The notes: generated by a model not told the origin, from the letters alone. A stretch of 64,000 nucleotides of DNA from Bettongia penicillata ogilbyi (GCA_023548195.1 JAJHZJ010000008.1:2547899-2611898), one strand, 5' to 3'. Shown: positions 1 to 12,245, numbered from the stretch's first letter. Made by a program: numbers and translations.

Positions 1-639
1 GTTTTTCTCATAGAAGACTGAACCCTTGGATCCCAGCCTGTCCTGCCCTCTCACTCCTCTGGCCATATCCCTTATAGCTCATGTTGTACACCAGAAGCCA
101 GTACACGCACCTCCTTAAGTGTACAGCTGGCCTTTCCTAAAGAAGACAGTTTTATAGTATGGGCTGTATACTGTTATCTCCCAAGTCCATTTCCCATTAC
201 TCTGCTATCTTGAACAGGTTTAAGATACTGATCCAAACCACTGCCAGCATGGGTTCCCTCTAGGTACTGCCTGTCCCTGCCTATTCAGGCCATCCCTGCC
301 CTCTGGACTCAATTCTCAGGTTCTGGGCTTTCTGACTGATCTTCTTTCCCATCTTTCCCTCTCCAGGACTCACTGAGCTGGTACACCTACTTTCTGTCTC
401 CTTCACCAACCATCTTTCTGACCGCTAACGCACCCAATTCTTCCCTGCTTTCTCTCTTCATCTCTCTGGTCCTTCTAAAAGTTGTTCTTCTTGCTGTCTC
501 TGAACATGGCAATTAATCACTATGCATTTATTAAATGCTTCCATTCTTTTCTTTCCTTCACTGTGCTCTCCTGACCTTGTACCTTTATATCTGCACTTTA
601 TATCTACCCCCTAATTTCCCTGAAACACTCCACACTCCA

Positions 640-1030
640 TAGATGGGCCTGACTCAGACTAGTACCCCCTTAATTCAGGTTCAGTGCCACAACAACATGA
701 GGCACTCACAGATAATCCAGCAGTTAACAAAGGTTTACTTAGTCGTAGAACACAAAAGATATTGCACAAGGATACTCCAGAGTTCAGTGTGGGCAGATGT
801 GGCATCCATTTCAGTGGGAATATGGCTGCTTGGCAGAGCAGGGAGTAGCCATTTGAATTGTCTTGGGGCAGCTACCAAATCTGAAGGGCCTCAGCCCTGA
901 GCTATCCAGCAAAGTGTTAAAGGTATAGCTTGGGTGTTGATCCCCTGGGCCACATTCATCACTCTGGTGACTAGTGGTCCCATTACACCACAACTCTTTA
1001 TATCTCTGCCCCTAGGCATCATTCAACTAT
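640..1030 (-). mobile_element. possible solo LTR (minus)
   Basis: Read on the minus strand, a TATAAA lies at about 997-1002, followed ~260 bp later by an AGTAAA-type polyadenylation signal (734-739) and a short U5-like tail. That order matches an endogenous retrovirus LTR. No target-site duplication or retroviral coding sequence was found and the family is not recognised, so this is tentative. Ordinary intron sequence is the alternative. Confidence 0.28.
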
Positions 1031-1168
1031 ATGGGCTAACTGAAGGACATCCCCGCCCCAACTCTACCTCCCAGTCTCCCTCCTCCTCCAGTATTCCTGC
1101 CCACTTCATAAGTCACATTTTAAATTCAATTCCTATCAATGTAGAAGCAGGAGATTCTATCACAGTAT

Positions 1169-1332
1169 TAGAACTATAATGGACCTTTATAAATCCAACC
1201 TCTTCATTTTATTGATGAGGAACCAAGGCCAAGAGAAAGAAGTCCAGTTATTTGTTCAACATCACTTAGGTACAAGTAGCTGAGGTGGAACGTGAACCAG
1301 ACATAGCTCTCTTTTCACTGCACATGCTGCCC
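1169..1332 (-). mobile_element. MIR/CORE-SINE
   Basis: Reverse-oriented SINE core. It shows the usual order: a pyrimidine block, 'gatgagga', a region resembling 'cacttaggtacaagtagctg', then 'gaacc...' and a short tail. It is diverged, as expected for an old insertion, and lies inside the TENM3 intron. Confidence 0.55.
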
Positions 1333-2751
1333 TTTTCCCACTACAACTTTCAAAATATTTAAAACTTTCCATTTGCATTTTAATATAGACTTCTGCCCAG
1401 GATGGCAGAAGCGGGAGGAAGGCTTGCCCTAAATTTCACCATCGCTTTTTAAGCATGCATATGGTTGTTTTGTTTGTTTTACTTTGGGATTTTCCGTAAC
1501 ACAAGACTCCCTTCATCTTTCACATGTCATCACGAAGAAAATCACTTTGTTGTCTGTGTGATGAGTTTTAAGCTTCACCTCTAATTTAAAAGCTAGATAA
1601 TATCAATAGTTTTATACCCGAATGAACCTGGCCAAAGGAAGTGACTTCTGTCAGCCTGGTGATGAGGTGAGAGTTTGTGCCCTGGAGAAGCGGATGGGGA
1701 ACAACTGGCTCTCCATCATTTTGACAGGCAGTTTACCAGTGGTTATTTAAGAGGTGTTGACAGGGGCTGACTGTAGGGCTGGAAAGCCCACAGCCCCCTG
1801 AATTTATCCTCCCCCAGCAACATGAACTGCAGGGAATGCTATAGCAGCATTTTCTACAAAACATCAAAAGAGAGATGGAACGGCATAAAATATATTAGGT
1901 GAAATGCAATTTCAAATTTTCTGGCAATATGCTTAATATCTAAAATAACCTACACCCAACTGTACTCATAAAGCTGCAGCCTGCTGAGTAGTTCGGTAAC
2001 ATTATAACCTCCAGAAAAGAATAAAAGCCTTCTTTTGAGGTTAATGGCTTCTTGAGTCACATGGCAACATTTTAAAATACCATTTTAAAGGTTTCCAGGT
2101 TCTCTACCCAAAAAGTTTCTTTCCACCTGCACCCAGCCAGCCTTTGAAGTGGCAAGTGATGGCAGTCACACAACCTCTGTGCCCACAGCTCTGCCAGTTT
2201 TTAGCATTCATCTTTGATTAAGAAACAGTTCTTGATGTTAGTACTTCCAATTTAGTCTTTTTATTAACAGAAAATGAATTGTGGAACTCTACATATCCTT
2301 GGGCAATCACTGATGCAAACTAATAACATCACAATTCCTACTGAAAGCCATAACTTAGTAACAACAAAAGCGATTCATTTGTTTTCTCCTGACTATGTCT
2401 TTTTGGTGGTGCTGAGCAATACCCAGAACAGTTTTTGGTCATTATTATTATCTCAGGATACTTAGTTTGCATGCATGACATTTTATTCAGCGGGCCTAAA
2501 TGAGTGATCAAAACTCCAGATTTTCAGATTATGAGGATATGCACGTGGCATTGTGTTTAGAATAGACGACAGTCTTCATTCTTAAAAAAAAAAAAAAAAA
2601 ACGAAGAATGAATTACGTGGCAATGAAGATGAATGTGGGTTCTTTTGTCAAGTAATTTACGTATGGATGTGATTTTTTTTTTAAAAGGTAAGGACAAATT
2701 TAAGCACAAAATATATTCTAACACCTTTCATTCTATATGTTCTTCTCCTAG

Positions 2752-2882
2752 ATGTTAACAGCTGGCTAGTGACCTTTGGCTTCCATCTACACAATGCTAT
2801 TCCGGGATTCCCCGTTCCCAAATTTGATTTAACAGAGCCTTCTTATGAGCTTGTGAAGAGCCAGCAGTGGGATGATATACCG
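2752..2882 (+). CDS. TENM3: TENM3 penultimate coding exon
   Basis: This 131 bp exon lies between an AG acceptor (2750-2751) and a GTAAGA donor (2883-2888). The first two bases complete a split codon (probably Asp). The next 43 codons are open and begin [20 protein letters not shown], ending SQQWDDIP. This is the teneurin extracellular segment just before the C-terminal exon. Teneurin-3 is a type II transmembrane cell-adhesion protein that binds latrophilins and teneurins in trans and guides synapse and visual-circuit wiring. The exon ends on a complete codon (phase 0), and the next exon starts in phase 0 with PIFGVQQQ, so the splice joins cleanly. The short exon has no start or stop and would be missed by an ORF-length filter. 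Assignment to TENM3 rather than a paralogue rests mainly on the last exon. Confidence 0.92.
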
Positions 2883-3466
2883 GTAAGAATCAGAAAGCAA
2901 AATTAAAGAAACACAATGAATGGGAGAAACGGTTCCGAGTGAGCTCTCCGCTCTCCTGGCTTTATTTGCCAGTCTTTAATTCGATTAGCGTTGTAAAGCA
3001 TGCACTACTACCATTTTTTCTCCTAGTAGAGTCAGTAAATTATAGTCATAAAAATGGGGGGGGTGCCTTTAAAAAAAAGGCTTCTATTGTTGTTTAGGGT
3101 TAGAATTGTTTTTGAAGGTGGAAATCAAAACCTAGACAGGCATATTATTAATAGCTAACAAAACCTGGAAATCCATTTTTGAGTGCTGTGTTTCCTAATG
3201 GAACCCTGAGAGATCAGATTGACACTGGCACTCAGAGCCTGAAGGAAATGAGAGAAATAAAAACCAGCCAGGAAATAAACACAAGAACCACTGATGTACA
3301 TGAGCGCCAGGCATCCTATAAAAAATACAAGAGGATAGTTTAACTCCTCTTTACTATTAACTCTGATTCATGTGACAATATAAGGTACAGAATCACCCCT
3401 AGACATGCTCATTATTGCAACATAAACTCTGGCTGTTTATATTATTTCATTGGAAGGAAAAGGCTA

Positions 3467-3511
<45 letters not shown>

Positions 3512-5276
3512 CCAGTAACAATTCTAAAAGGATGAAAGGAAATAAATAGGAAACTGCAAAGTCAAATCTGCTATTTCAGAAAATGGTGCCTCTAATTCAG
3601 ACCATTCAGAGATCAAAAAGAAATGCACAACAAAATCCTAGAATTTCTAGCTTAAAGCAAGAATAATTAGAGATCAAGAAATTGGGTTATTCAATAATGA
3701 TAAGAAGAAAAGACTGCAGAGTTTGGGAGTTTTGGGGGTGTTGGGGTTTATTTTTGAAAGATTAATTTTTCTCCTGGGCACTTTTCTGTCATTCCTGTGA
3801 ATAAAGGGGATGATCATAGTTGGAGGAAAAAATATAAAAGAAACTATATAAAGGCCCGTTTTCTGTTCTTGATCAGAAATTATAGGTATTTGGGTCTTCC
3901 TTTAAATAGCGATTCTTTTCCTTTTAGATTTTCCTTCTTATTTGTAGGTTATTGTTCACCAAGTCTTTAAGATGGGTGAACAGTGTGATGTGTGAAAGGG
4001 CAAAATTTTAGAGCATAAAAACTGGCCTGGTGATTTCATTAGTGTAGGAAAATTCCCTCTGCTAATGTAAGTTGGCACTCTCTGTTCACCACCAAGTCAT
4101 AGGGAATTTCTTAGGTCACCGGTAAGCTTTTAATTAAAATCTTTTCTGATTCTAAGATGAGCTTTCTAGCTAGCTACTAGGTCACACTGCCTCTCACTAA
4201 CATTTCTTAATTTAAAACATATCTAGGCAGGTCAAGTGCTATGCAGATATGCCAAAGTTTTCTAACATATTTGAGTGAGATTGCAGTAATAGCTTATGGC
4301 ATTGCATTAATCAGTCTTTTCTGAAGTAACTGAAGTCTTTTTTGGGTTTGCCAACATTTGTTTTGGGCTTGGTAGAGTTTCCAATTAAGGAATGAGCTCT
4401 AAGGAATCCCTGGTAAAACATTTGGGCACCTCAGGCAACCTCAGTGGTTGCAGAACAACCCTATCTTTTACTAACAAACCAGAAACAAATGCTTAAGTTC
4501 AAGAAGCCATGCCTATTAAGACAAATATCTGCTTTTGTCAAAGTGGTTGAGCTGTTAAGATGTCCCTATTAAAGCCCTGGCTGATGGAGGAGGGGCTTAC
4601 CTAAGTTTATTTCAGTCACTTTCCGAGCTTGCTGAAAATAATTGTTCTTAATAAGGTAGTTAAGTAATAGTTCTCTGCGTCCAGGCCTTCAAAGGCTCCT
4701 ATGCTGTGGTTGTGCTTATCACTGTGAAACTCAGCTGAAAGTGTTTGTGGTTACCAGGAAAAGACAAGTCTACCCAAATTAAATTGCAAGCATTCCAGAG
4801 CATACAAATGGGACCCAGTGTTCAAATACTTAGCATCCTCTGAGACTTTCTCACAAGTCCCAGCTTTTGCCAGTCTTTCCCACTGAGTAGGTTGGAAGGA
4901 TATAAGAGCTGATTAGCCGAGTTCCACAGATCCTCAGAAGACAACACAAATGTTTCTAGTAATTATGGAAGAAAACATAAAGCACTAGTATTGGCAAATA
5001 CTATAAACGTTTGAAAGCTTTGAATGGAGTTACATTTTTAAGTTGGAAAAGCAAATAGAACTCAGTTAGCATTTAAATGAACTTGAAATAAGGAGAGTTG
5101 AAGAAAAGCCTTCCACTCAAGGGAAGAACCAAGCTCCTTGGTGCACTCAAGTACAGCTTCTGCTTTTGTGACATTAAGGCAGTATGCCAAGGTGGTAAGG
5201 GGAGGGGGAGGGGGATGGGGAAGGCCAGGAGCTGTCAATGTTCTTTAAAATGTCTCTTTGTCCCTTCCCCTTCCAG
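2883..5276 (+). other. TENM3: TENM3 last intron
   Basis: This 2.4 kb intron has a GTAAGA donor and a strong CCCTTCCCCTTCCAG acceptor. It contains a CA microsatellite (3466-3508). I saw no well-preserved retrotransposon in it. Open frames at 5098-5434 overlap the acceptor and are not separate genes. Confidence 0.9.
3466..3508. repeat. (CA)n microsatellite
   Basis: Near-perfect CA dinucleotide run of about 43 bp, with one early interruption, inside the last TENM3 intron. Confidence 0.95.
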
Positions 5277-6032
5277 CCAATTTTTGGAGTACAACAACAA
5301 GTGGCCAGACAAGCCAAGGCCTTCCTGTCCCTGGGGAAAATGGCAGAAGTACAGATCAGTAGACGCAAAGCAGGGGGGGAGAAATCATGGCTGTGGTTTG
5401 CGACAGTCAAGTCTCTGATTGGCAAAGGAGTCATGCTTGCCGTGAGTCAAGGGAAAGTGCTGACAAATGTGCTCAACGTGGCCAATGAGGACTGCATCAA
5501 AGTGGCAGCCGTCTTGAACAGTGCTTACTACCTTGAAAACCTGCATTTCACCATTGAGGGAAAGGATACCCACTATTTCATCAAAACCACCACCCCAGAG
5601 AGTGACCTGGGCACTCTGCGGCTAACAAGTGGGAGGAAGGCCTTGGAGAATGGTATCAATGTCACTGTTTCCCAGTCCACCACGGTGGTGAATGGCAGGA
5701 CTCGCAGGTTTGCAGATGTCGAAATGCAGTATGGCGCTCTGGCTCTGCATGTCCGCTACGGCATGACTCTGGATGAGGAGAAAGCACGCATCCTGGAGCA
5801 GGCTCGACAGAGGGCCCTGGCCAACGCCTGGGCCAGAGAGCAACAGAGGGTGAGGGACGGAGAAGAGGGAGCCAGACTCTGGACAGAGGGAGAAAAAAGG
5901 CAGCTTCTCAGCGCTGGGAAAGTACAAGGGTACGATGGGTACTATGTACTCTCTGTGGAGCAATACCCAGAGCTGGCAGACAGTGCTAACAATATACAGT
6001 TTCTCAGACAAAGCGAAATAGGGAGGAGGTAA
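5277..6032 (+). CDS. TENM3: TENM3 terminal exon, teneurin-3 C-terminus
   Basis: The exon encodes 251 residues plus TAA, following the acceptor at 5275-5276. It starts [20 protein letters not shown] and ends [14 protein letters not shown]. Family knowledge: this is the end of the large extracellular region, after the YD-repeat/RHS shell. It includes the Tox-GHH-like fold related to bacterial polymorphic toxins but serving adhesion in animals, with a basic, Arg/Gln-rich helix around residues 170-190 ([18 protein letters not shown]). The final 43 residues are the TCAP peptide. The ending SEIGRR and the spacer [15 protein letters not shown] fit my recollection of TENM3 better than TENM1, 2 or 4. 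The frame is intact, with no frameshift or stop. The open frame extends upstream to an ATG at 5238, but that ATG is intronic; the splice site, not the ATG, sets the start. The minus-strand frame at 5622-6074 is a shadow. Confidence 0.95.
   Translation, partial: PIFGVQQQVARQAKAFLSLGKMAEVQISRRKAGGEKSWLWFATVKSLIGKGVMLAVSQGKVLTNVLNVANEDCIKVAAVLNSAYYLENLHFTIEGKDTHYFIKTTTPESDLGTLRLTSGRKALENGINVTVSQSTTVVNGRTRRFADVEMQYGALALHVRYGMTLDEEKARILEQARQRALANAWAREQQRVRDGEEGARLWTEGEKRQLLSAGKVQGYDGYYVLSVEQYPELADSANNIQFLRQSEIGRR
5901..6029 (+). other. TENM3: TCAP-3 peptide segment
   Basis: The last 43 codons start [20 protein letters not shown] and end in Gly-Arg-Arg. A basic Lys-Arg pair lies immediately before the Gln. 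Family knowledge: TCAPs are described as bioactive peptides of about 40 residues with some resemblance to CRF-family peptides, released by cleavage or made from a short transcript, with an amidation signal at the C-terminal Gly. The sequence shows the dibasic site and the Gly-Arg-Arg. Actual processing is not shown here. Confidence 0.85.
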
Positions 6033-8845
6033 CACACTGGCCAAACCTAGGCCGCCAAAGACACCGTGCACCAAAGTCTTCTGAGAGGGAGACGGAGCTA
6101 TCTTGCTGCATCATTACTTGAGCCTAAACGACACCTTTGCTCAGAATTTTCTGTAGCACAATTTGAATTGGACTCTGTGAAAGAGAAGAACCTTCCAGGA
6201 GAATGATACTGCTTTAAAAAAGAGAGAGAGAGAAAGAAAAGAAAAACCTACAAAAACAAAAGAAAACAAAAAAAAATTACAAAAAAAACCACAAACTTTT
6301 TTTCTGAATGACCTTAAAGGTGATCCGCTTTAAAGAATATGTTTACATATGCATATCACTGCACTCAGTTGGACTGAAAGTATTAAAATGGAAGGAAAGA
6401 AAGCGGCCTAAAACTTTTACAACAGGCCTCCTGTTCCTTTGAGGCACTGTATTTAACTAAGGTAAAGATTCATACAGTGTTTCCAAATATTACTGAATTG
6501 TTGACCTTTGCTTACAAGAAGTAGTCTCTGCATAGGATGTGCTATATATCTCTGTTAATTTTAAAATGTGGGGTAAAGTTACTGTTTATAGACAACCCAA
6601 TTGCTTTAACTGTGCTGCTTTATAAAAGGACACTGGCACAAGGGGACTTCTGCTACCGTGGGAATTTAATTATGGATTTTACAATGCTAACATGGTTTGC
6701 CTTGGGGGGAAAAAACTGGCAAGTGGAACCCTTGTCACTGATAAGCAAAGGAGACCCTGATTTTTTTGTAAATTATGTGAGACAAGTTGTTTATGGATTT
6801 TTATATGAATTACAATTTACTGTACATCAAATATTAGTCTCAGAGGAGTTAATTTATGTAAAGTGTTTAAAAAAAGTTTATACTTAAAAAATAAAATGAT
6901 AAAAACATGTGAACTGTGTGATTTTTTAAAAAGGATTGCACCTTTTGTTATCTGTTATAACTATACAGTATAAATGATTATATTGTAGAGATATAACAAC
7001 TTATGCCTATAATGTCCAAAAGTGTTAATATTTTTGTATTAGGTTGAGAAATTGTACATCTTTCTATCACCAACATGGATAGGATAGTGCAGTCCTTTGT
7101 GGGTGGCTATCAGAGTACAGTTCCCTTCTTGAACTTTCTAATCATCATGCTGGTGCCCCCACTGTTATCTCCCAGGGGCCCACAAGCAAACAAAGGCTCG
7201 GGGAATGGGTGGAAGCCGTGGACAACTGGGGGTTTTCTGGTCCTCTCCCAACTGTAAAAATAAATGGGGATTTGTTATAATTAGCCACTGGGGTTTTCTT
7301 GTTTTCACTGCATTGGTTCTGTTAATGGCAGCCCAAAGCTACATTTCAAGGTAGGACAGTGTAGTGTTGCCAGAGGCTTGGAGAATGTTAGGACTGACTC
7401 ACTGTAGTTTTAAGCAGATCAGTCACAGTGGGCAACAAATACATCACTTTAAGGTACAGAGAAAGATAACGAAACCAAGCCTTGTGGAGAGAGTCAGAGG
7501 GACAGTTAATGGTTCTTGAACCTCTGAGTCACACAAAGAAATTCAATAAGGGAGACCAGAGCTCAGCTCATCACACCCACGTTACCGAATCTCTGTATGA
7601 CGTGGCTGGCCGACAGCAGAGAAACCAGGGTGCTACAGAGCAGGATTGAAGCTAGTCCACAGCTGTGAGTGTGTACATGGCTTCGTGTCTAAGCAAGCCC
7701 GGCTCCTGTCCACGATGGGCTTGAGCCACTGTTCAAATCTCATTTCAGCCACAAAAAATATTTTTAGAAAATATTTTTCAGTTCCTTGGGCTAGATTCTA
7801 CACTGTTTTTCCTCTATGTATAATGGTGATAAAATATAGCAAGTGAACATGTCGTAAATATAAAGGTTCAAGTGATGTATTGAAAATAATTTTCTAACTG
7901 CTTTGTATGTATCACATACTCTAAATTGCACAGTAGGCGTGTTTATTAAACAGACTGGCTGGGAGAGGTCTGAAATAGCTACTGAATCGGCAGTATCAGT
8001 GCTATTACTGTATTTGTGTATTTGGTAGAGCATACCGAAGTAATTAATCTTATAATGAATGCTGATATTTTACTAGAATGGAAGCACAGCCTAGCATCAA
8101 TATTTTTTATCCTTGAAAGTCCTTTGGCAAATATGAAGAACCCCAGATTTAGCAAACTATGAAATTTCAAACCACATAAACATGGCACTGTTTTCCATTT
8201 TCTTTTTGAAATGTAAACTGTTAGGTATTTGCAATTCTGTTAGATGGAACCTTCAGCAGCACTGTATTTAGTTAGCATGTTGTAAGCGCTTTTGGTGAAA
8301 TAGGCTCAGAGTCTAAATTCTCAGAAACATTTCTGACATATTAAATATGAAAAGCCTATACCATGTGGCAGAAGTGAAATCATGGTCTGTCGTCTTGACG
8401 TGTACTAGTCCTTTACATTGGCGTGGATAAATAACAAAGTAGAGTCTCTCGGTGCTTATTTTAGATGACGTCAAATCAAACCAATTAGTGATCTTGTTAG
8501 GAGGTATAATGAGCCTATTTCTTACTAAAAAGACTTGTGATCTGGACATGCTTTTACAAGAAATAGTGACCTTGGGGAATATGTAAACAAAAAATCTTTT
8601 TTTTTAAGGGGGGGGAACCTGTATAATGAAAAGAATTAGCTGACAAAAAAAGAAATTGATATTCAAAGTATTTTAGGCAAAGCCAGTCAAAAATGCTTTC
8701 ATGATATTTTGAGATGTAAATTTTGTCTGATTTGTACTGCTCCTTTCATTTGCCTTCTTAACTTTATATGTGACCTGAATTTTCCATAACTTGATGACTA
8801 TAGATTGCATCTAGGCATTCCAATAAAAGCCAACCCAATGTGTGT
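6033..8845 (+). other. TENM3: TENM3 3'UTR
   Basis: About 2.8 kb after the stop with no obvious retrotransposon. It is AT-rich, with an A/AG-rich stretch at 6215-6300. AATAAA-type signals occur at 6890, 7259 and 8822. A perfect CRE-like palindrome (tgacgtca) lies at 8466-8473 but probably has no promoter role here. The open frame at 6537-6887 is not protein-like. The 3' end is inferred from the distal signal. Confidence 0.75.
6890..6895 (+). terminator. TENM3: proximal polyadenylation signal
   Basis: AATAAA in an A/T-rich setting about 860 bp after the stop, with T-rich sequence about 25-40 bp downstream. Use would give a short 3'UTR. A further AATAAA at 7259-7264 has weaker surroundings. Confidence 0.5.
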
Positions 8846-8855
8846 GTGTTTATAT
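8822..8855 (+). terminator. TENM3: distal polyadenylation signal
   Basis: AATAAA at 8822-8827, then a CA-containing stretch for cleavage and a GU-rich TGTGTGTGTTT element at about 8840-8850. This is the classic three-part poly(A) site. It would give a ~2.8 kb 3'UTR, a length that fits a long teneurin transcript. Confidence 0.7.
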
Positions 8856-11530
8856 ATTTTTTAAATATTACATTAGCCATTAGAGCTCAGATATTGCTTT
8901 TGTGTTTATAGTTGAGGATGCAAATGAATGCATTTGGATTGCTATCGATTCATCTGCTACACAGTTGGTAATATCTTTTTTTTTGTCCATTGGCCAGACT
9001 GCTAACTCAGCAAAGTGAGTTTCACCAGGGGATCTCTCCCATGGCCTACTTTAGAAATATGTTAAATAGACCCCACAAAGGCAAGCACTACAACTACACA
9101 GAAGGGCGGGGGGAACCCACTACCCATTACCACTCAAGACCAGTCCCTTTTTTTTCCCTGTGATCCTGCTATAAGTATACTTAATTAAAACACTTGATGA
9201 GAATAATCAGTTTGGGACTGATGGGTTCTCTGCCTCCTGGAGATATCTAAATCTACATATAGACAACGGACTGATTAGGACATGCTGATCCCAGCACTTC
9301 TGTGGCTGGCAGGCCAGCGCTTGGATTTTAGTCTGAGAAGGCAGCCTTCATCGCACTCACTTTGTAGTGACAACCACCACTTGGTAACACGTTGGTCCAA
9401 CAAGAATCAGGTCACTCCACTTGGCAAACTGACCTATTTTCCCCTGCCCCTAGATATACAGCTCACACTTGGAGAGGGAGAGAACTGTATTTGCATTAAT
9501 TGTTTCAAAACAAAATACCAGTTTCCAACCCTATCCTGAAAACCCTGAGTTTGCTGTTGGGTTTTTTGGGGAGGAGGGAGGAAGAGGGGGTGGAGAGAGG
9601 CATTTTTGTTCTATAAAAATGGCATCGGAACAAATGCAAAGGAAAATGCACTGGATAAAAATTAAATCCCCATCCAAAAAGAATCTTTTCAGGAAATGGG
9701 CTCCACAGTCCCCTGCCACCCTCAATGAAATGAGCATCTGTATTCATCTTTTTAATTAATAATATCTTGCCGTTTTAAGTGCAGGAATTAAACTGGTAAT
9801 AGTTGTCTGAAGACAAACATCTAGACTCAGGATAAAGATCCAAACGTTGAAGGCCACAGCAGGGGAAATGCTACCTTTCAGTGGTCTACCTGCACACTGC
9901 AAGCACACTGCAAGCTTATAACATACACTTTCTGCCCTACTCTGTTCCAAATGAAGTGGCTCCTTCCTGCCACCAAACAGCAGAGGCAGCAGGCTGAGTC
10001 TGGTGCGCTTCAAGTGAAGGGAGGCAAATGAGGATGTTGGAAAGGCACTGGTTCACAGCATGGAGAGTCTGCAGCCAAAGCCCCTTGTGCAAATACAGGC
10101 TGTTGTTCAGGGGTGAACCCGGTCCCCCGGATGGAAGAATGCCAGTACCCTCCCCATTGCTAAAGCTGCAGCCAGGGACCCTGGGAAGCCTCAAAGCGCA
10201 GCCCAGAGCACTGTTACTCGGAGGAGAAGAAGAAAACATCTTCCTTTGGCACGATGATCAAGATCCTATGCCATTTTCTCTAAGAAGACTGATCTCCCCT
10301 CCCCCAGCTCCCATCCCAGGCCATGCCACTGCAGGCTATTAATTAGGTTATGTCCCTCCCATCCCTCTCCCAGCCTACTATTCCCACTGGATGTTGGCTT
10401 AGCCTTTTTAAAGCTTCCCCGATTCAAAACTATGCCATTTTCACACACAAGGGAGGATGCTCCTAACCCACCATCAGAAGGGCCACATGTACTTTGGGTT
10501 ACTCTCCCAGCTGAATAGCAGTGACTAATCTGCACTGATCTATCCACACCCTTTAGGATCAATTTCTGTTTGTGACTAGTAGCAAACATTTGTAAGCCAG
10601 ACAGCTGGGACGGGGACCCTGGATGAAGCCTGCAGCCACAGGACCAAAGCTAATTGGACAACAGGAGAGCCAGACAGACCCACAACCCTGGTCTTATTAG
10701 CCCTGATTCCTAAAAAGCTAAGCTCGGCAACCATTCTCTTTGCAATAGACATACCCCTTTCACCCTAAAAAGGGAACGAAGATAATGCAGTTTATATCAC
10801 CAGGCAGTGAGTCCTATTTGCTCATCATGCTCTGTTGCACATCCGAGGTATACACACCAAGCCCTACAAGAGTAAATACACACACACAAAACTAAGCCTC
10901 AGTTTCCTCATCTGTTAAATGAGGAGTTTGGCCCATACGGCCTTCTAGAGAAGTAATTCTAGGACTTGAAGATACCTAATCTTTTCTATAAAACAGATTG
11001 GTGATTTATCCAGTCTCTTACAGTTCCTGTGATGGACTATTAAAAGTCACAGCACTACTGCTGGCCCTGAAGAGTTTACCTTCAGGGCCAGTTAAACTAG
11101 TTCTTCTAGGCTAGTTAAGGTCTAGTTAGACTAGTGCTTCCTTTGTAGTATTTTGGAACCCTTGTGGGAAAAGGTGTTCCTGGACAGTTGTAGTAGTAGG
11201 ACGATGTGACTCTTGATGTTACTAAATAAGAAAACCTAAGAGAATCAAAGTCATGAAGGATATCTCTCCTCATCCTAGCCCCCGGGGACATGAAATCTGC
11301 CTTCATCAGCATGCCAGCAGTGCTGACAGCTGTCCGACTGACACGACTGACCCATGATTGGAATTTATATTAAGAACAAGCAATTCACCAAAGCAGTAAA
11401 GTTGGAATGGCTTTAAGCAGTGGTCAACTTCCCAAAGAAATACAGGATTAGTTAATAATATACAATTAGAGTTAGTGCTAGAAGGGAATCTGGCAAACAT
11501 ATATTCCGATTCGATTATCTCAATGGAAGA
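8856..11530. other. intergenic, mostly unique sequence
   Basis: First intergenic stretch after TENM3. No coding gene is recognised. The open frames at 9282-9759 and 9937-10589 overlap on both strands without protein-like features. A short MIR-like fragment (tcagtttcctcatctgttaa) lies near 10900. A 12 bp hairpin sits at 11061. Confidence 0.6.
11061..11091. repeat. perfect 12 bp hairpin
   Basis: Arms ctggccctgaag (11061-11072) and cttcagggccag (11080-11091) are perfect complements around a 7 nt loop (agtttac). Repeated ctagtt/ctagac words follow to about 11135. No gene context is seen. Confidence 0.85.
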
Positions 11531-11536
11531 AGAAAG

Positions 11537-11793
11537 GAGGCATTTATTAAGTACTTACTACATTCCAGGCAACTCTGCTAAGCACATTACAAATATTGTC
11601 TCATTTGGTCCTCACAAGAACCCTGGGAGGTACATACTATTACCCAAGCAGGCTAAGTAGATGCTATTCCCATTTCACAGCTGAGGAAACTGAGGCAGAA
11701 AGAAATTAAGTGACTTGCCTAGGGTCGTATACCTAGTAAATGTTTAAAGCAGAACTGGAAATCAGATCTTTCTGACTCCAGACCCAGTGGTAT
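11537..11793 (-). mobile_element. MIR-type SINE
   Basis: Reverse-oriented copy. It has the 'tattaagtacttactacattccaggca' family tail region, then 'cacagctgaggaaactgagg', 'aagtgacttgcctagggtc' and 'ctgactccagaccc'. Well preserved and about 260 bp. Confidence 0.8.
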
Positions 11794-11981
11794 CAGATTT
11801 AAATGGAAATGGTACATAACGATTCCTAGAGCCAAATATCAAGTTAGAAAATACATATTAATATTATCTATGTTCCACTGTGTTTTTATTTATTTTTTAA
11901 AATATTTCCCAATTATATTTTAATCTTGGTAAAGCAAAGATCTCTGGCTTGCCAGAGGATAACTCCCTAGGCTCAACTTTA

Positions 11982-12220
11982 GAGACAATCTAGTCTAACA
12001 CTCTCATTTTCAGAAACTCAGGCCCAGAGAGATGAAGTAACTTATATAAGGTAGCAAACTTTGCAAGCAGACTTACATAGTAGTGGTAGGGATTGGACCC
12101 TGGTCCTCTGACTTCAAATGCCCTGTGCTTCCCACTACACTGGGCTGCCTCTCAAGCTACATGACCTTACTCAAAGTCACATAGCTAGTGGATGGAGTAA
12201 CTAGGATTTCGAATTGATTT
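11982..12220 (-). mobile_element. MIR-type SINE, two pieces
   Basis: A reverse-oriented copy at 11982-12150 shows 'agaaactcaggcccagagag' and ends 'cactacactgggctgcc'. A second short fragment at about 12155-12220 carries 'caaagtcacatagctagtgg'. Confidence 0.7.
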
Positions 12221-12245
12221 TGTCATGACTCATTAAAGTAGCATT

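Larger units (their letters stand above)
1..2751 (+). other. TENM3: TENM3 intron, 3' part
   Basis: This is the intron upstream of the penultimate coding exon. It ends in a pyrimidine-rich tract and AG at 2750-2751. It contains a possible minus-strand LTR (about 640-1030) and a MIR-like SINE (1169-1332); the rest looks unique. Short open frames here show no recognisable protein. An inverted pair flanks an A-run near 2573-2612. No exon was seen, although a cassette exon too small to recognise cannot be excluded. Confidence 0.75.

Noticed and set aside
2573..2612. Inverted repeat ttcattctt / aagaatgaa around an A-run
   Set aside because: Short arms and a long A-rich loop; chance is likely.
5622..6074. 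150-codon minus-strand frame
   Set aside because: Antisense shadow of the TENM3 last exon.
6537..6887. 116-codon open frame after TENM3
   Set aside because: Lies in the AT-rich 3'UTR, no domain; ends just before a poly(A) signal only by chance.
8466..8473. Perfect CRE (tgacgtca)
   Set aside because: It lies in the TENM3 3'UTR with no promoter context.
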